Shown: positions 43,996 through 52,984 of the stretch, in pieces
Layout of the letters: each line of letters starts with the position of its first letter
Position numbering within the stretch: position 1 is the stretch's first letter
Assembly: GCA_001804785.1 (NCBI GenBank)
Contig: MHBG01000018.1
Coordinates: 44,280-108,279, forward strand
DNA: 64,000 nucleotides
Source: Lentisphaerae bacterium GWF2_45_14
GTDB taxonomy: Bacteria; Verrucomicrobiota; Lentisphaeria; Victivallales; GWF2-45-14
Direction of reading: 5' to 3'
The notes under the pieces: model-generated
The model's database searches: none
What the model was told of the DNA's origin: nothing
What the model saw: only the letters and a program-made list of their open reading frames with translations
Made by a program: the position numbers and the translations under genes

Positions 43996-45798
43996 ATGTC
44001 CTTGACACTTAACGCAATAAGGTTTCCTGTGCTTGGCGCGGTCATGGGATTGACCTACGCTGCCATATTGTTCCGACTGTGGGAGGTGCAGATAAAAGAT
44101 GGCGAGGAGCATCGCGAAAACATATCTAAACAGTCCATAAGAAGTATCCGCGATCCTGGCGTGAGAGGACGGATATACAGCTCGGACGGAAAACTGCTCG
44201 CCGATAACAGACCGTCTTACAACGTGGTGTTTCACCTTTCGGAAATGCGTAAGCCGGGCCGACAGGCTAAAACGATAAAGCATATACTTGAATGCGCGGA
44301 ACGTATCGCAAACGTCCTCAAGAAACCTCAACCCCTTACAGAAAAAATCGTGCGGCATCACATAAATACCAAGCCAGGCATGACTCTTTCCTTATTTAAA
44401 AATCTCACGCAGAAGGAACTTGCCATCGTTTCCGAGCTTATGCCACCCGTGGCTGGCATGGAAATAAAGACCGAACCTGTGCGGCTTTATCCGGAAGGCA
44501 AAAAATGTGCGCATGTGATAGGCTATGTTGGCAGAGAAGACCCTGTAAAGGCAGAGGATAAGGAGGATTTCTTCTATTACGTTCCTGATCCTGTCGGTAG
44601 AAATGGCGCCGAAAACACTTTCGATAACGAACTTCGAGGAGAACCCGGGACCAGTCTCGTCCGTGTAAATAACGTAGGATATATACATGAGGTCATTGAA
44701 TCGAGTCCGGCACGGATGGGGGCTGACGTGGTACTTACTATAGACTGGAAGGCTCAGGAAATAGCTGAACGACTTATGGACGGCAAAACAGGCGCATTTA
44801 TCGTTCTTGATGCCGACAACGGCGAAGTCCTTGCCATGCTATCTGCCCCCGCCTACAACCCCCAGGATTTCGTTCCCCACATTTTTTCAAAAAAATGGAA
44901 GGAGCTTAATTCCAATCCGTTAAGGCCGATGATAAACAGGGCGTTGTCAGGAACATACATGCCGGGTTCCATAATCAAACCGCTTATAGCGCTTGCTCTC
45001 CAGAAAAATGGGATATCCCCAAAAGAAACAGTAACATGTGACGGCGCCACGACCATCGGGAATGCAGTGATTAGATGCTGGAGCTGGCGTAGCGGCGGGC
45101 ACGGAACAGTTAATATGACGGAGGCAATTCGTTCATCGTGCAATGATTATTTCATAGAGAAAGGTTCACAGATAGGCCTTGATAATATTGTTGTCGTCTT
45201 GGAATCTGCTGGAATAGGTTCCCCTTCAGGCATACAGCTTCCAGAGGAAAAAGGGATGCTCCCGTCTCGCGAAGTAAAACAAAAGCTTTATAAAATGCCC
45301 TGGAATCAGTATGACACCGGAATACTGTCGATAGGGCAGGGCATAATTCTCTTAACCCCGATTCAGGCCGCGAGCTATGTTGCGGCGATAGCCAACGGCG
45401 GTAAAGTCATGAAACCTTCCATCCTCGGGAAAATTATTCCTCAGGATGGTAAGGCCGCACTCAGATACAGCCCTGAATTGAAATCACGTCTCAAGGCCTC
45501 TCAAGAAAGTCTTAAAATAGTGAAGGAGGGGATGTACAAGGCCGTTAACGATCCGGAAGGCAGCTCTAAGCTGGCTAAAAATGACAAAATAGTTCTTTAC
45601 GGTAAAACCGGAACGGCGGAGGTAGGGCCGCGCAGCAACCGATATACTAATACATGGTTCATAGCCTTCGGTTCCGACAAAGGAAAAACCTATGCAATCT
45701 GCATCTTCATAGAAAAAGGCATGAGCGGCGGAAGAACATGCGCCCCGTTGGCTGCAGAATTCTTTGACGAATATCTCCAGAAAGATGATTCCGAATAA
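43996..45798 (+). CDS. mrdA: Penicillin-binding protein 2 (elongasome transpeptidase)
   Basis: This 600-residue class B PBP has an N-terminal membrane helix (about 10-30), the dimerisation domain with RDPGVRGRIYSSDGKLLADN, and a transpeptidase domain with S325-x-x-K328 (PGSIIKPL), S381-C-N383 and K537-T-G539. It cross-links peptidoglycan during side-wall growth with RodA and MreB. The PBP2 (rather than PBP3) call rests on domain order and the PGSIIKP style; the presence of nearby bactofilins is consistent with cell-shape genes but not close enough to prove linkage. Confidence 0.88.
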   Translation: MSLTLNAIRFPVLGAVMGLTYAAILFRLWEVQIKDGEEHRENISKQSIRSIRDPGVRGRIYSSDGKLLADNRPSYNVVFHLSEMRKPGRQAKTIKHILECAERIANVLKKPQPLTEKIVRHHINTKPGMTLSLFKNLTQKELAIVSELMPPVAGMEIKTEPVRLYPEGKKCAHVIGYVGREDPVKAEDKEDFFYYVPDPVGRNGAENTFDNELRGEPGTSLVRVNNVGYIHEVIESSPARMGADVVLTIDWKAQEIAERLMDGKTGAFIVLDADNGEVLAMLSAPAYNPQDFVPHIFSKKWKELNSNPLRPMINRALSGTYMPGSIIKPLIALALQKNGISPKETVTCDGATTIGNAVIRCWSWRSGGHGTVNMTEAIRSSCNDYFIEKGSQIGLDNIVVVLESAGIGSPSGIQLPEEKGMLPSREVKQKLYKMPWNQYDTGILSIGQGIILLTPIQAASYVAAIANGGKVMKPSILGKIIPQDGKAALRYSPELKSRLKASQESLKIVKEGMYKAVNDPEGSSKLAKNDKIVLYGKTGTAEVGPRSNRYTNTWFIAFGSDKGKTYAICIFIEKGMSGGRTCAPLAAEFFDEYLQKDDSE

Positions 45799-45885
45799 TC
45801 ATAAAAAAACTGCTGAGGCCCTGTTGATATATAATAAATTTAAGTTATATTGACCGGATTGAATGTAAAAAAATAAGGATAGCCC

Positions 45886-46353
45886 ATGCCTGAAAACCTC
45901 AAAGTCTCATGTCCTGGGTGCAATCTTGTATACGACCTTCCGGCGGAATATGCAGGACAGGCCGCGGAATGCACGGAATGCGGGGCCATTTTTACAATAA
46001 CGTCTCCCCAGTCCAGCCCGGTTCCACCCCAGCAGTCACCAGCGGCAGCCACAACGGCCCCTGTAAATGAGCAGCCTCAGGCTGCGACAAAGATGGATGG
46101 TGACGGCGGTCCAACCAATACAGTTAAGCTTTCAAGAGCCAGCATCGGCATGCTTCCTGACGTGAATGATCAGTTTAGAATTGATGTTATTAAAAATGAT
46201 ACCGACAGAATGAAAACGTCCGACTTTCCCCAGCCTGGAACAGGCAAGATGACAAGTACGAAGGTCAGAAAGACCCTCACCAACATAAGACCCAAAGCAA
46301 AATTCGCACCCCCTCCGAGGCCCACGAAAAAGTGGTGGCAGTTCTGGAAATAA
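45886..46353 (+). CDS. Zinc-ribbon protein with Pro-rich linker
   Basis: This 155-residue protein starts with a zinc ribbon SCPGCNLVYDLPAEYAG ... AECTECGAIFTI similar to the one on the membrane kinase at 3765, then a Pro/Ala/Gln linker and a basic, aromatic C-terminus (PTKKWWQFWK). Function unknown; the terminal Trp-Lys segment could associate with membrane. Not in an obvious operon. Confidence 0.75.
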   Translation: MPENLKVSCPGCNLVYDLPAEYAGQAAECTECGAIFTITSPQSSPVPPQQSPAAATTAPVNEQPQAATKMDGDGGPTNTVKLSRASIGMLPDVNDQFRIDVIKNDTDRMKTSDFPQPGTGKMTSTKVRKTLTNIRPKAKFAPPPRPTKKWWQFWK

Positions 46354-46428
46354 ACGGTTGAACTTTCTTGTTTTAGTATCTAAATTCTCTCATAGAGGGA
46401 ATGGATTCAAATTCAGGGAGTCTTGATA

Positions 46429-48546
46429 ATGTCAGGGGATCAACAGGACGACTGTAAGGCCGCACTCAGAAGCATAAGAAATATCGGCATTATCGCACAT
46501 ATTGATGCCGGTAAAACCACGGTTACCGAAAGATTCCTCTACTACTCGGGCAAAACACACCGAATCGGCGATGTCGATGCAGGCAATACCGTAATGGATT
46601 ATCTCGACGAGGAGCGCCGCAGGGGAATAACAATAACAGCCGCGGCGGCAAGTCTCCAATGGACACAGAAGGGCTCGGAGAAGCTCATACATCTCATAGA
46701 TACCCCCGGACATATCGACTTTACAGCAGAAGTCGAAAGGGCCATAAGGGTAAGCGACGGAGCTATCGTGATCTTTAGCGGAGTTGAAGGTGTTGAGGCG
46801 CAAAGCGAAAAAGTCTGGCGACAGTCGGAAAAATATCAGGTTCCCAAAATAGCGTTTATCAATAAGCTGGATAGAATGGGGGCGTCCTATGAAAGAACGC
46901 TCGAAGAGATCAAAATGAAATTTCCTGCGGCGGCCCCTGCCGCTTTTCAATTGCCCCTCGGAATTGAGGATACCCTTGAAGGCGTAATCGACCTCGTTGA
47001 AATGAAACTCCTGCGTTTTACAGGAGAAGACGGCGCACTTATTAAAATCGACGAAATACCGATGGGAATGAAAGATGAATCTGCCACAGCAAGAGAAGCT
47101 CTTATAGAGGCACTTTCCGATGTTTCAGACGTGATAGCCGAACTCTATATAGAAGGAAAATCAATATCTGTCGAGACAATTCACGCCGAAGCCAGAAAAG
47201 CCGTAATATCCGGCAAACTTTGTCCTGTCTTTGTCGGCTCGGCACGGAAAAACATAGGAATACAGCCTCTGCTTGACGCGGTGTGCCTTTATCTGCCAAG
47301 CCCGTTCGATCGAGGCAATATCCAAGTCCACAACCCCGAAGATAACTCTGAGTTTCACATAAGCCCTGAAGATAAAAATTTCAGTGCACTTGTTTTTAAA
47401 GTGATAGCCGGTGGAAGTGCCGATTTACTTTACACCAGAACATACTCAGGTACCCTGAAAGTGAGCGATATCTTATGGAATCCGAGGACAAAGGAAAAAG
47501 TGAGGGTCAAGAGAATTTTAAGGCTTTTTGCAAAAAATATTGAGGCCGACGACAAGGCGGGAGCCGGCGATATCATAGGAATTACGGGACCTTCAAATGT
47601 ATATACAGGCGACACCTTGTGCTCGGTTAATTTTCCAGTGCTCCTTGAGAAGATAAGTTTCCCCGAGCCGGTAATGTCAATTGCCATCGAGCCGAAGTCA
47701 TCGAAGGACAAGGAAAAACTTGCCAACTGCCTGGAACTTCTTTGCCGCGAAGATCCAACCCTGAGCCTTCAGGTACATGAAAATACCGGACAGCAACTTC
47801 TCTCGGGAATGGGCGAACTGCACCTGGAAATAAATACGAACCGCATAAAAAATGAATTCAATATCGACTCCAGATGCGGAGAACCGCAGGTCGCCTTCAA
47901 GGAAACGATAAAGGAGAACGTCAGCGCGGCGGGAATATTTAATAAAGTTATGGGCGATAATGAATATTTCGCGGAAGTTGACTTTATTCTGGAGCCATCG
48001 CCGAAACTTGAGAGGGGGATAGAAACAGTTCTCAACTTGAAAAAGAAAAACGAGATATCTAAGGATTGGCAGAATTCCGCGCTCAGCGCACTCCTCAATG
48101 GTCTTAAAACTGGTGGAAACTGGGGATACCCCCTGACATATATCAAAGGCACTGTCACTGATATAAGAGGGATATCCGGAAAGACCACTGAGAGCTCTGT
48201 CGCTGGTGCTGTTCTTGACGGACTCCGTAAGGCCGTTGCTCATGGAACAGTTCTGCTTGAGCCACTGATGCGCCTTGAAGTAATCTCACCGACAGAGTAT
48301 ACCGGAGAAATAACAGGGTGCCTTCAGTCAATGAGGGCGATTATCCATGGCATAGAAAACCTCCCAGGCTCCAAGAGGCTATTCTGCGAGGTTCCCCTTT
48401 CCGAAATGTTCGGCTTCAGCAAATCGCTGCCTAAACTCTCCGGCGGACGCGCCGCCTTCAGCATGGAACCATGTGGTTATCAGGAGATAACAGGCAGAAA
48501 TCTTGAGCGCCTAGCCGAGAAAACGATGAGCCTCAAGTTTAACTGA
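46429..48546 (+). CDS. Elongation factor G paralog (EF-G2 type)
   Basis: This 705-residue translational GTPase has G1 AHIDAGKT, G2 region RRRGITI, G3 DTPGHIDFT, and G4 NKLDR, followed by EF-G domains II-V ending EITGRNLERLAEKTMSLKF. It is more like EF-G2/mitochondrial-type paralogs than the ribosomal-operon fusA, and no ribosomal protein genes surround it. Such paralogs may act in ribosome recycling rather than translocation. The ATG at 46429 follows AGGGAG; an upstream TTG is an alternative. Confidence 0.88.
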   Translation: MSGDQQDDCKAALRSIRNIGIIAHIDAGKTTVTERFLYYSGKTHRIGDVDAGNTVMDYLDEERRRGITITAAAASLQWTQKGSEKLIHLIDTPGHIDFTAEVERAIRVSDGAIVIFSGVEGVEAQSEKVWRQSEKYQVPKIAFINKLDRMGASYERTLEEIKMKFPAAAPAAFQLPLGIEDTLEGVIDLVEMKLLRFTGEDGALIKIDEIPMGMKDESATAREALIEALSDVSDVIAELYIEGKSISVETIHAEARKAVISGKLCPVFVGSARKNIGIQPLLDAVCLYLPSPFDRGNIQVHNPEDNSEFHISPEDKNFSALVFKVIAGGSADLLYTRTYSGTLKVSDILWNPRTKEKVRVKRILRLFAKNIEADDKAGAGDIIGITGPSNVYTGDTLCSVNFPVLLEKISFPEPVMSIAIEPKSSKDKEKLANCLELLCREDPTLSLQVHENTGQQLLSGMGELHLEINTNRIKNEFNIDSRCGEPQVAFKETIKENVSAAGIFNKVMGDNEYFAEVDFILEPSPKLERGIETVLNLKKKNEISKDWQNSALSALLNGLKTGGNWGYPLTYIKGTVTDIRGISGKTTESSVAGAVLDGLRKAVAHGTVLLEPLMRLEVISPTEYTGEITGCLQSMRAIIHGIENLPGSKRLFCEVPLSEMFGFSKSLPKLSGGRAAFSMEPCGYQEITGRNLERLAEKTMSLKFN

Positions 48547-48616
48547 AAAGATGGGTGCGATTTGAAAAGTTCTATTTGCGCAGGGACTGGCTTTTATACC
48601 TTTTTCGTCATAAAAT

Positions 48617-49033
48617 CTATTCAGGCGAGGGGCTGGATTTTAGAATTTTATTTCTTTGATCGACGCGCTCGGCGGCTTCCTTTTCACATTCAAGAAAGAT
48701 GTCCTTCCCATATTTTTTGATGAGCATTTTCTTCATTGTGAGATTATAGCCTTCGTAATAGCGGGATTTTTTAAGAGATATGAAGCTGCCTTCTCCACTG
48801 TGAAAGATATAGACTTTATATTTGTCAAGAAGAATACTCTTGTAATCGTTATGCCAGGCGGGCTGATTATACCCCCACTCTTTAATTTCCTGACGCCCCA
48901 GCGTGTTTTCGATCCAGCCCATAGCAGCCCCCTGAAAATATTCGGTAGGCAGTATCCACATCAGCAGCACAATTGGGATGGTCAGGAGAAGGGCGATTTT
49001 AGGCATTTTGGCGCTATCAAAAGAAAAGTTCAT
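48617..49033 (-). CDS. Hypothetical membrane protein, 138 residues
   Basis: One N-terminal transmembrane helix (KIALLLTIPIVLLMWIL, about 12-28), then a soluble region with no recognised motif; GWIENTLGRQEIKEWGYNQP and YKVYIFHSGEGSFISL look like a small mixed fold. Function unknown. Confidence 0.6.
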   Translation of the reverse strand: MNFSFDSAKMPKIALLLTIPIVLLMWILPTEYFQGAAMGWIENTLGRQEIKEWGYNQPAWHNDYKSILLDKYKVYIFHSGEGSFISLKKSRYYEGYNLTMKKMLIKKYGKDIFLECEKEAAERVDQRNKILKSSPSPE

Positions 49034-49292
49034 AGTATTTCTCTAGTAAATAATTTCACGTATATCTGACCCTGGCGTTGTCTGGATAAAATATCATTTC
49101 CAGAGGGAAATGCAATTTATTATTGTTTTTCAAACTATGGCCACGTTAAAGTAATATAGTGGTCCGCAGGGCAATCTCCTCTAAGAATCCCAGTGGAATC
49201 TAGTTATTTTTGCTGAAAGTTGTGAAATCAGATGGACAGAATACGGTATCGAGTTTTAGATTATACGTTTTAATGTACCCAATGGAGTACCG

Positions 49293-51794
49293 ATGATGAA
49301 AATAGAAAATAGATTTTTACGTTTAAGTCTGAAAGACTCGACACTTCTGGTCTTGAATAAATTGACAGGAACTAAGGCCGTTTTAAACTGGCCTGCTGTT
49401 TCTGTTTCAATCGGGACGCGCATCTACCGCCCGTCAAGGCCGTCGTCGCCGCCCGAATTGTTAAAAAAGTCGTTCCGACAAAAGTTTACAGTGGACGGTC
49501 TTTTCTTTTCCATTTCAATTTCTATCGGAGATGGACCGTGGTTAAGAAAAAAACTGTCGGTATCAACATACAAGCAGATGCCAACCCCGGATTATGTCGA
49601 ACTTGATAATCAGTCTATTGTCCCCGACGGTCTTGAGCTTTGCGGCTATCGGGCGTCGAAACAAAGCACCGAAAAGAGGGCAGGGGAGGAAGGTACCGGT
49701 TTTATAGCTGGCTGCGGATATCCCTTGATAGGCAGAGACTTCTTTGCTGGGATAGAGCATCCGGCGGCATTTTCTTTACTCGAGAAAAGTGAACGCAGTG
49801 AGTCTTTTAATCTCAGGCACTTTCCGGTGTGGGGAGACGGCAAGCTGGAAGAGGTCGATTCCGTAATAGGCTGGAGGGACGGGGACGCACGGGGGGCCTT
49901 CGCCGACTATCTTGACAGTATCCGGCTGAAGCCGCTGACAAAGCCTTTTATTTCCTTCTGTACCTTCTGGTCCGATCCCTACCTTGGTGACAGGGAGTAT
50001 GAAGTTTCTTACAGCGCGTATGAAGCCTTTTTTAAGGCTTTTCAGAAGCAATGCCTTATTCCCGATGCTTTTACTCTTGATGCCGGCTGGAATGAGCGCA
50101 ACAGTATATTTCGTTCCAAAAAGAAAATAGGGGGTGACAAGGGGCTCGTGAAACTTAGGACGCTGGCCCGAAAAATGGGCAGCTCTCTCAGCCTCTGGTT
50201 AAGTCATAACGGCCCCATGGGCATAGACCCCGCCTACATGAAAAAAAGGGGGTTTGAAGTTGGTTCAGGAACTTCCGCAGCCTATTCCGGGGACGGATAT
50301 GGGGTAATGATGGATTCTGAATTTGAGAAGGCTCTTGAAAAAAGATTTGTCGAACTCGCCGGAAACATCGGGGCCGTCCATTTCAAAATTGACTGGGACA
50401 ACGAGTGTGCTTCAAACGAGAAGTTCAGTGAGCGTTATCCTACGTACAATCATGTTCGCCAGGCATCAATAAACGCCTTTTTCCGGATAGCCCGCAAGCT
50501 CAGGAAAGTCAGGCCGCGTGTCATATTGCGTAATGGTTGGTGGCCTTCGCCCTGGTGGCTGACGGAGGCAAATCATCTTTGGCTTCCGGATTCGGGGGAT
50601 TCGGAATATGCTTCACTTCCTTCGGACTCTCAGCGCGATTCGGCTCAGACGCACCGCGACCTCATGTATTACAATGTCCTCGTTCGCGACAAAAGTGCGG
50701 TTCCACTTGACTGTTTTGACAATCACGAGTTTCCTGACGCCTTCAGAAATCCTTTTCTTAACGAGCCTGTAAACTTCACAAATGCGGTGTGGCTCTCATT
50801 CGTGAGAGGTAGTACTTATATCGCCTATACAATTCACCCTGAAAGCCTTGAGCCGTGGCAGGCCAATGCCTTGAAGGGGATAATGAAGTTCTGCTCTGAA
50901 AATTCTTCCAGTATTTTTGTGCGGCGTGGCCGGATGGTGCTGGGCAGTCCAGGCAAAGGGGAAATATATGGATTTCTTCAGCCCGGTAAGGATGAGTCAT
51001 GGTGCGTTTTAAGAAACCCGCTTCCGGTACCGGCGAAGCAGAAATTGGATTCTTCCTTCCTTTCGCATAAATGCGTTTCGGCACTGCAGTTCTACCCGCA
51101 TTTCGAATCGCTTGATATGTCCGATGAAATAACGTTTCTGCCGCATGAGCTCAAAGTCGTTATCTTCTCCTCAAAAAAAATAGGCCTGCCGTATACTGTC
51201 CCATTTATGGTCGAGAAGAAGAATTCAGCTTTTGATTTCAGATTTCCCGCTTCCCTTGAAATGGGCCGGAATGTGAAGCCTCTCGCGCACCCTGTACACA
51301 GGATAGACTCGCTGCGTTGTGTGAAATTTGAAAGACTCGGTAACGGCCATGATCTTCTGCTTCGCTGGATAATCCAGCTTCCATATCGCTTCCGCGATGC
51401 CCGCATAAGTATAATGTCCGATGCAAAATTGAAGCTGAGGGCATCCTCAGGGCGTTACCACGACGGGTTATCAGCTTATACGATTCCGGTGGCAGAAATT
51501 TCTCCAAGCCGCATGGGGTATGGAGAAGCAAAGAACAATCCTGACGGTGCGCCTGAATATCCTTCCTTTTATTACTTTTCGGTGCCGGACGGGGGAGAGG
51601 TATGCATATCCCTTGAAATAGAAGGGGTTGCGAAAAAATCAGGGCTTTCTGCGTGGGTTTCCGGGTATGAGGCTCCGTCCCGTGACGCTGTTAGAAAAGT
51701 TAAGATGATGAAATATCCGGCAAAGGGGCTTCCGGTGCAGAACCCGCTCGGCTTCGGTACGGTCCTTGAACTCCCGGTAAAGAGCGAGGCCTAA
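49293..51794 (+). CDS. GH36/alpha-galactosidase-like glycoside hydrolase
   Basis: This 833-residue protein has a clan-D-type (beta/alpha)8 barrel between about 210 and 560. FTLDAGWNERN opens the first strand, FKIDWDNE carries the likely nucleophile D367, and LWLPDSGDSEYA carries the likely acid/base Asp (D433 or D436). N- and C-terminal regions are beta-rich, as in GH36. No signal peptide is seen, so the enzyme is probably cytoplasmic and acts on imported oligosaccharide. The subfamily cannot be fixed here. It ends 3 bases before ung. Confidence 0.78.
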   Translation: MMKIENRFLRLSLKDSTLLVLNKLTGTKAVLNWPAVSVSIGTRIYRPSRPSSPPELLKKSFRQKFTVDGLFFSISISIGDGPWLRKKLSVSTYKQMPTPDYVELDNQSIVPDGLELCGYRASKQSTEKRAGEEGTGFIAGCGYPLIGRDFFAGIEHPAAFSLLEKSERSESFNLRHFPVWGDGKLEEVDSVIGWRDGDARGAFADYLDSIRLKPLTKPFISFCTFWSDPYLGDREYEVSYSAYEAFFKAFQKQCLIPDAFTLDAGWNERNSIFRSKKKIGGDKGLVKLRTLARKMGSSLSLWLSHNGPMGIDPAYMKKRGFEVGSGTSAAYSGDGYGVMMDSEFEKALEKRFVELAGNIGAVHFKIDWDNECASNEKFSERYPTYNHVRQASINAFFRIARKLRKVRPRVILRNGWWPSPWWLTEANHLWLPDSGDSEYASLPSDSQRDSAQTHRDLMYYNVLVRDKSAVPLDCFDNHEFPDAFRNPFLNEPVNFTNAVWLSFVRGSTYIAYTIHPESLEPWQANALKGIMKFCSENSSSIFVRRGRMVLGSPGKGEIYGFLQPGKDESWCVLRNPLPVPAKQKLDSSFLSHKCVSALQFYPHFESLDMSDEITFLPHELKVVIFSSKKIGLPYTVPFMVEKKNSAFDFRFPASLEMGRNVKPLAHPVHRIDSLRCVKFERLGNGHDLLLRWIIQLPYRFRDARISIMSDAKLKLRASSGRYHDGLSAYTIPVAEISPSRMGYGEAKNNPDGAPEYPSFYYFSVPDGGEVCISLEIEGVAKKSGLSAWVSGYEAPSRDAVRKVKMMKYPAKGLPVQNPLGFGTVLELPVKSEA

Positions 51795-51797
51795 CTT

Positions 51798-52502
51798 ATG
51801 GATTTAAAAGAGCAGATACCTGATGACTGGAAAATGGTTATCAATGAAGAGTTTGCAAAATCGTATTTTCCGACTCTCTCTTCTTTTGTATCCGATGAGA
51901 TGAAAAATTATCAGGTCTTCCCACCGCGAGACGAAATATTTTCGGCATTCAAGCTGACAAGCTATGATTCGATAAAAGTGCTTATTTTGGGGCAGGACCC
52001 GTATCACGATCAAGGACAGGCGCACGGACTCTGTTTTTCCGTGCGGAAAGGGGTGAAAATTCCGCCGTCATTGAGAAATATATATAAGGAACTGCGGAAC
52101 GATCTCGGCCTGCCTATTCCTTTACACGGCTTTCTCGAAAACTGGGCAAAACAGGGAATACTTATGCTGAACACCTCCCTTACTGTAAGGGCGCATTTGC
52201 CGGGATCGCACGCGAAGTCAGGCTGGGAATATTTTACTGATGCGGTCATCGAAGCCGTGAACAGAAAGACCAGTCCCGTTGTCTTTGTCCTCTGGGGAGC
52301 GTCCGCTATGAAGAAAGCCCCCCTTATAGATGAGTCGAAGCATCATATAGTTTCGTCGGCGCATCCTTCTCCGCTTTCGGCATCGCGTGGTTTTTTTGGA
52401 AGCAGACCTTTTTCTAAAATAAATTCCTTTCTAGGGCAGGGCGGACACGATGCCATCGACTGGTGTCCGGCTCAAGAGGTAAACGATCTTTTCTCGTTCT
52501 GA
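51798..52502 (+). CDS. ung: Uracil-DNA glycosylase
   Basis: This 234-residue family 1 enzyme removes uracil from DNA. Catalytic loop GQDPYHDQGQAHGLCFSV (Asp in QDPYH), GILMLNTSLTVR, LWGASAMKK and HPSPLSASRGFFGSRPFSK (catalytic His) are all present. Confidence 0.97.
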   Translation: MDLKEQIPDDWKMVINEEFAKSYFPTLSSFVSDEMKNYQVFPPRDEIFSAFKLTSYDSIKVLILGQDPYHDQGQAHGLCFSVRKGVKIPPSLRNIYKELRNDLGLPIPLHGFLENWAKQGILMLNTSLTVRAHLPGSHAKSGWEYFTDAVIEAVNRKTSPVVFVLWGASAMKKAPLIDESKHHIVSSAHPSPLSASRGFFGSRPFSKINSFLGQGGHDAIDWCPAQEVNDLFSF

Positions 52503-52507
52503 ATCTC

Positions 52508-52984
52508 TTATTTGTAGGCGGAGATTACGCGCCTGGTTTCTAAATCGTCCTGTTTTTTGCGCATGGTGTCGCGCTTGTCGGCTAGGGTTTTGCCCTTGGC
52601 TATTCCGAGGTCGACCTTGACCCTTCCTTTTTTGAGGTAGAATCTAAGCGGAATTACCGTAAGTCCCCGCTCTTTTATTTTTGAGGCTATTTTGAGTATC
52701 TCACGCTTATGGAGTAAAAGACGGCGCGGTCTTTTTGTTTCATGATTGAATCTGTTCCCGTGTTCGTAGCCTGCGATATGCACATTCATCATTATGGCTT
52801 CGCCAGATTCTATTTTTACGAAAGAATCCGTGAGTGTAACGGACTTGGCCCTGCAGCTTTTTACCTCGGTTCCCTTCAATTCGATACCGGCTTCATAATG
52901 TTCGAGGATATGATAATCGTGGAACGCCTTGCGGTTCGTCGCTATTAGATTATCTTCCTTCTGGTCTTTTTCTTTTGATGTCAT
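52508..52984 (-). CDS. smpB: SsrA-binding protein SmpB
   Basis: This 158-residue protein binds tmRNA in ribosome rescue. Seen: NRKAFHDYHILEHYEAGIEL, GTEVKSCRA and the C-terminal RGLTVIPLRFYLKKGRVKVD then GKTLADKRDTMRKK. It overlaps the stop of the sensor kinase gene by four bases. No tmRNA gene was seen nearby. Confidence 0.96.
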   Translation of the reverse strand: MTSKEKDQKEDNLIATNRKAFHDYHILEHYEAGIELKGTEVKSCRAKSVTLTDSFVKIESGEAIMMNVHIAGYEHGNRFNHETKRPRRLLLHKREILKIASKIKERGLTVIPLRFYLKKGRVKVDLGIAKGKTLADKRDTMRKKQDDLETRRVISAYK

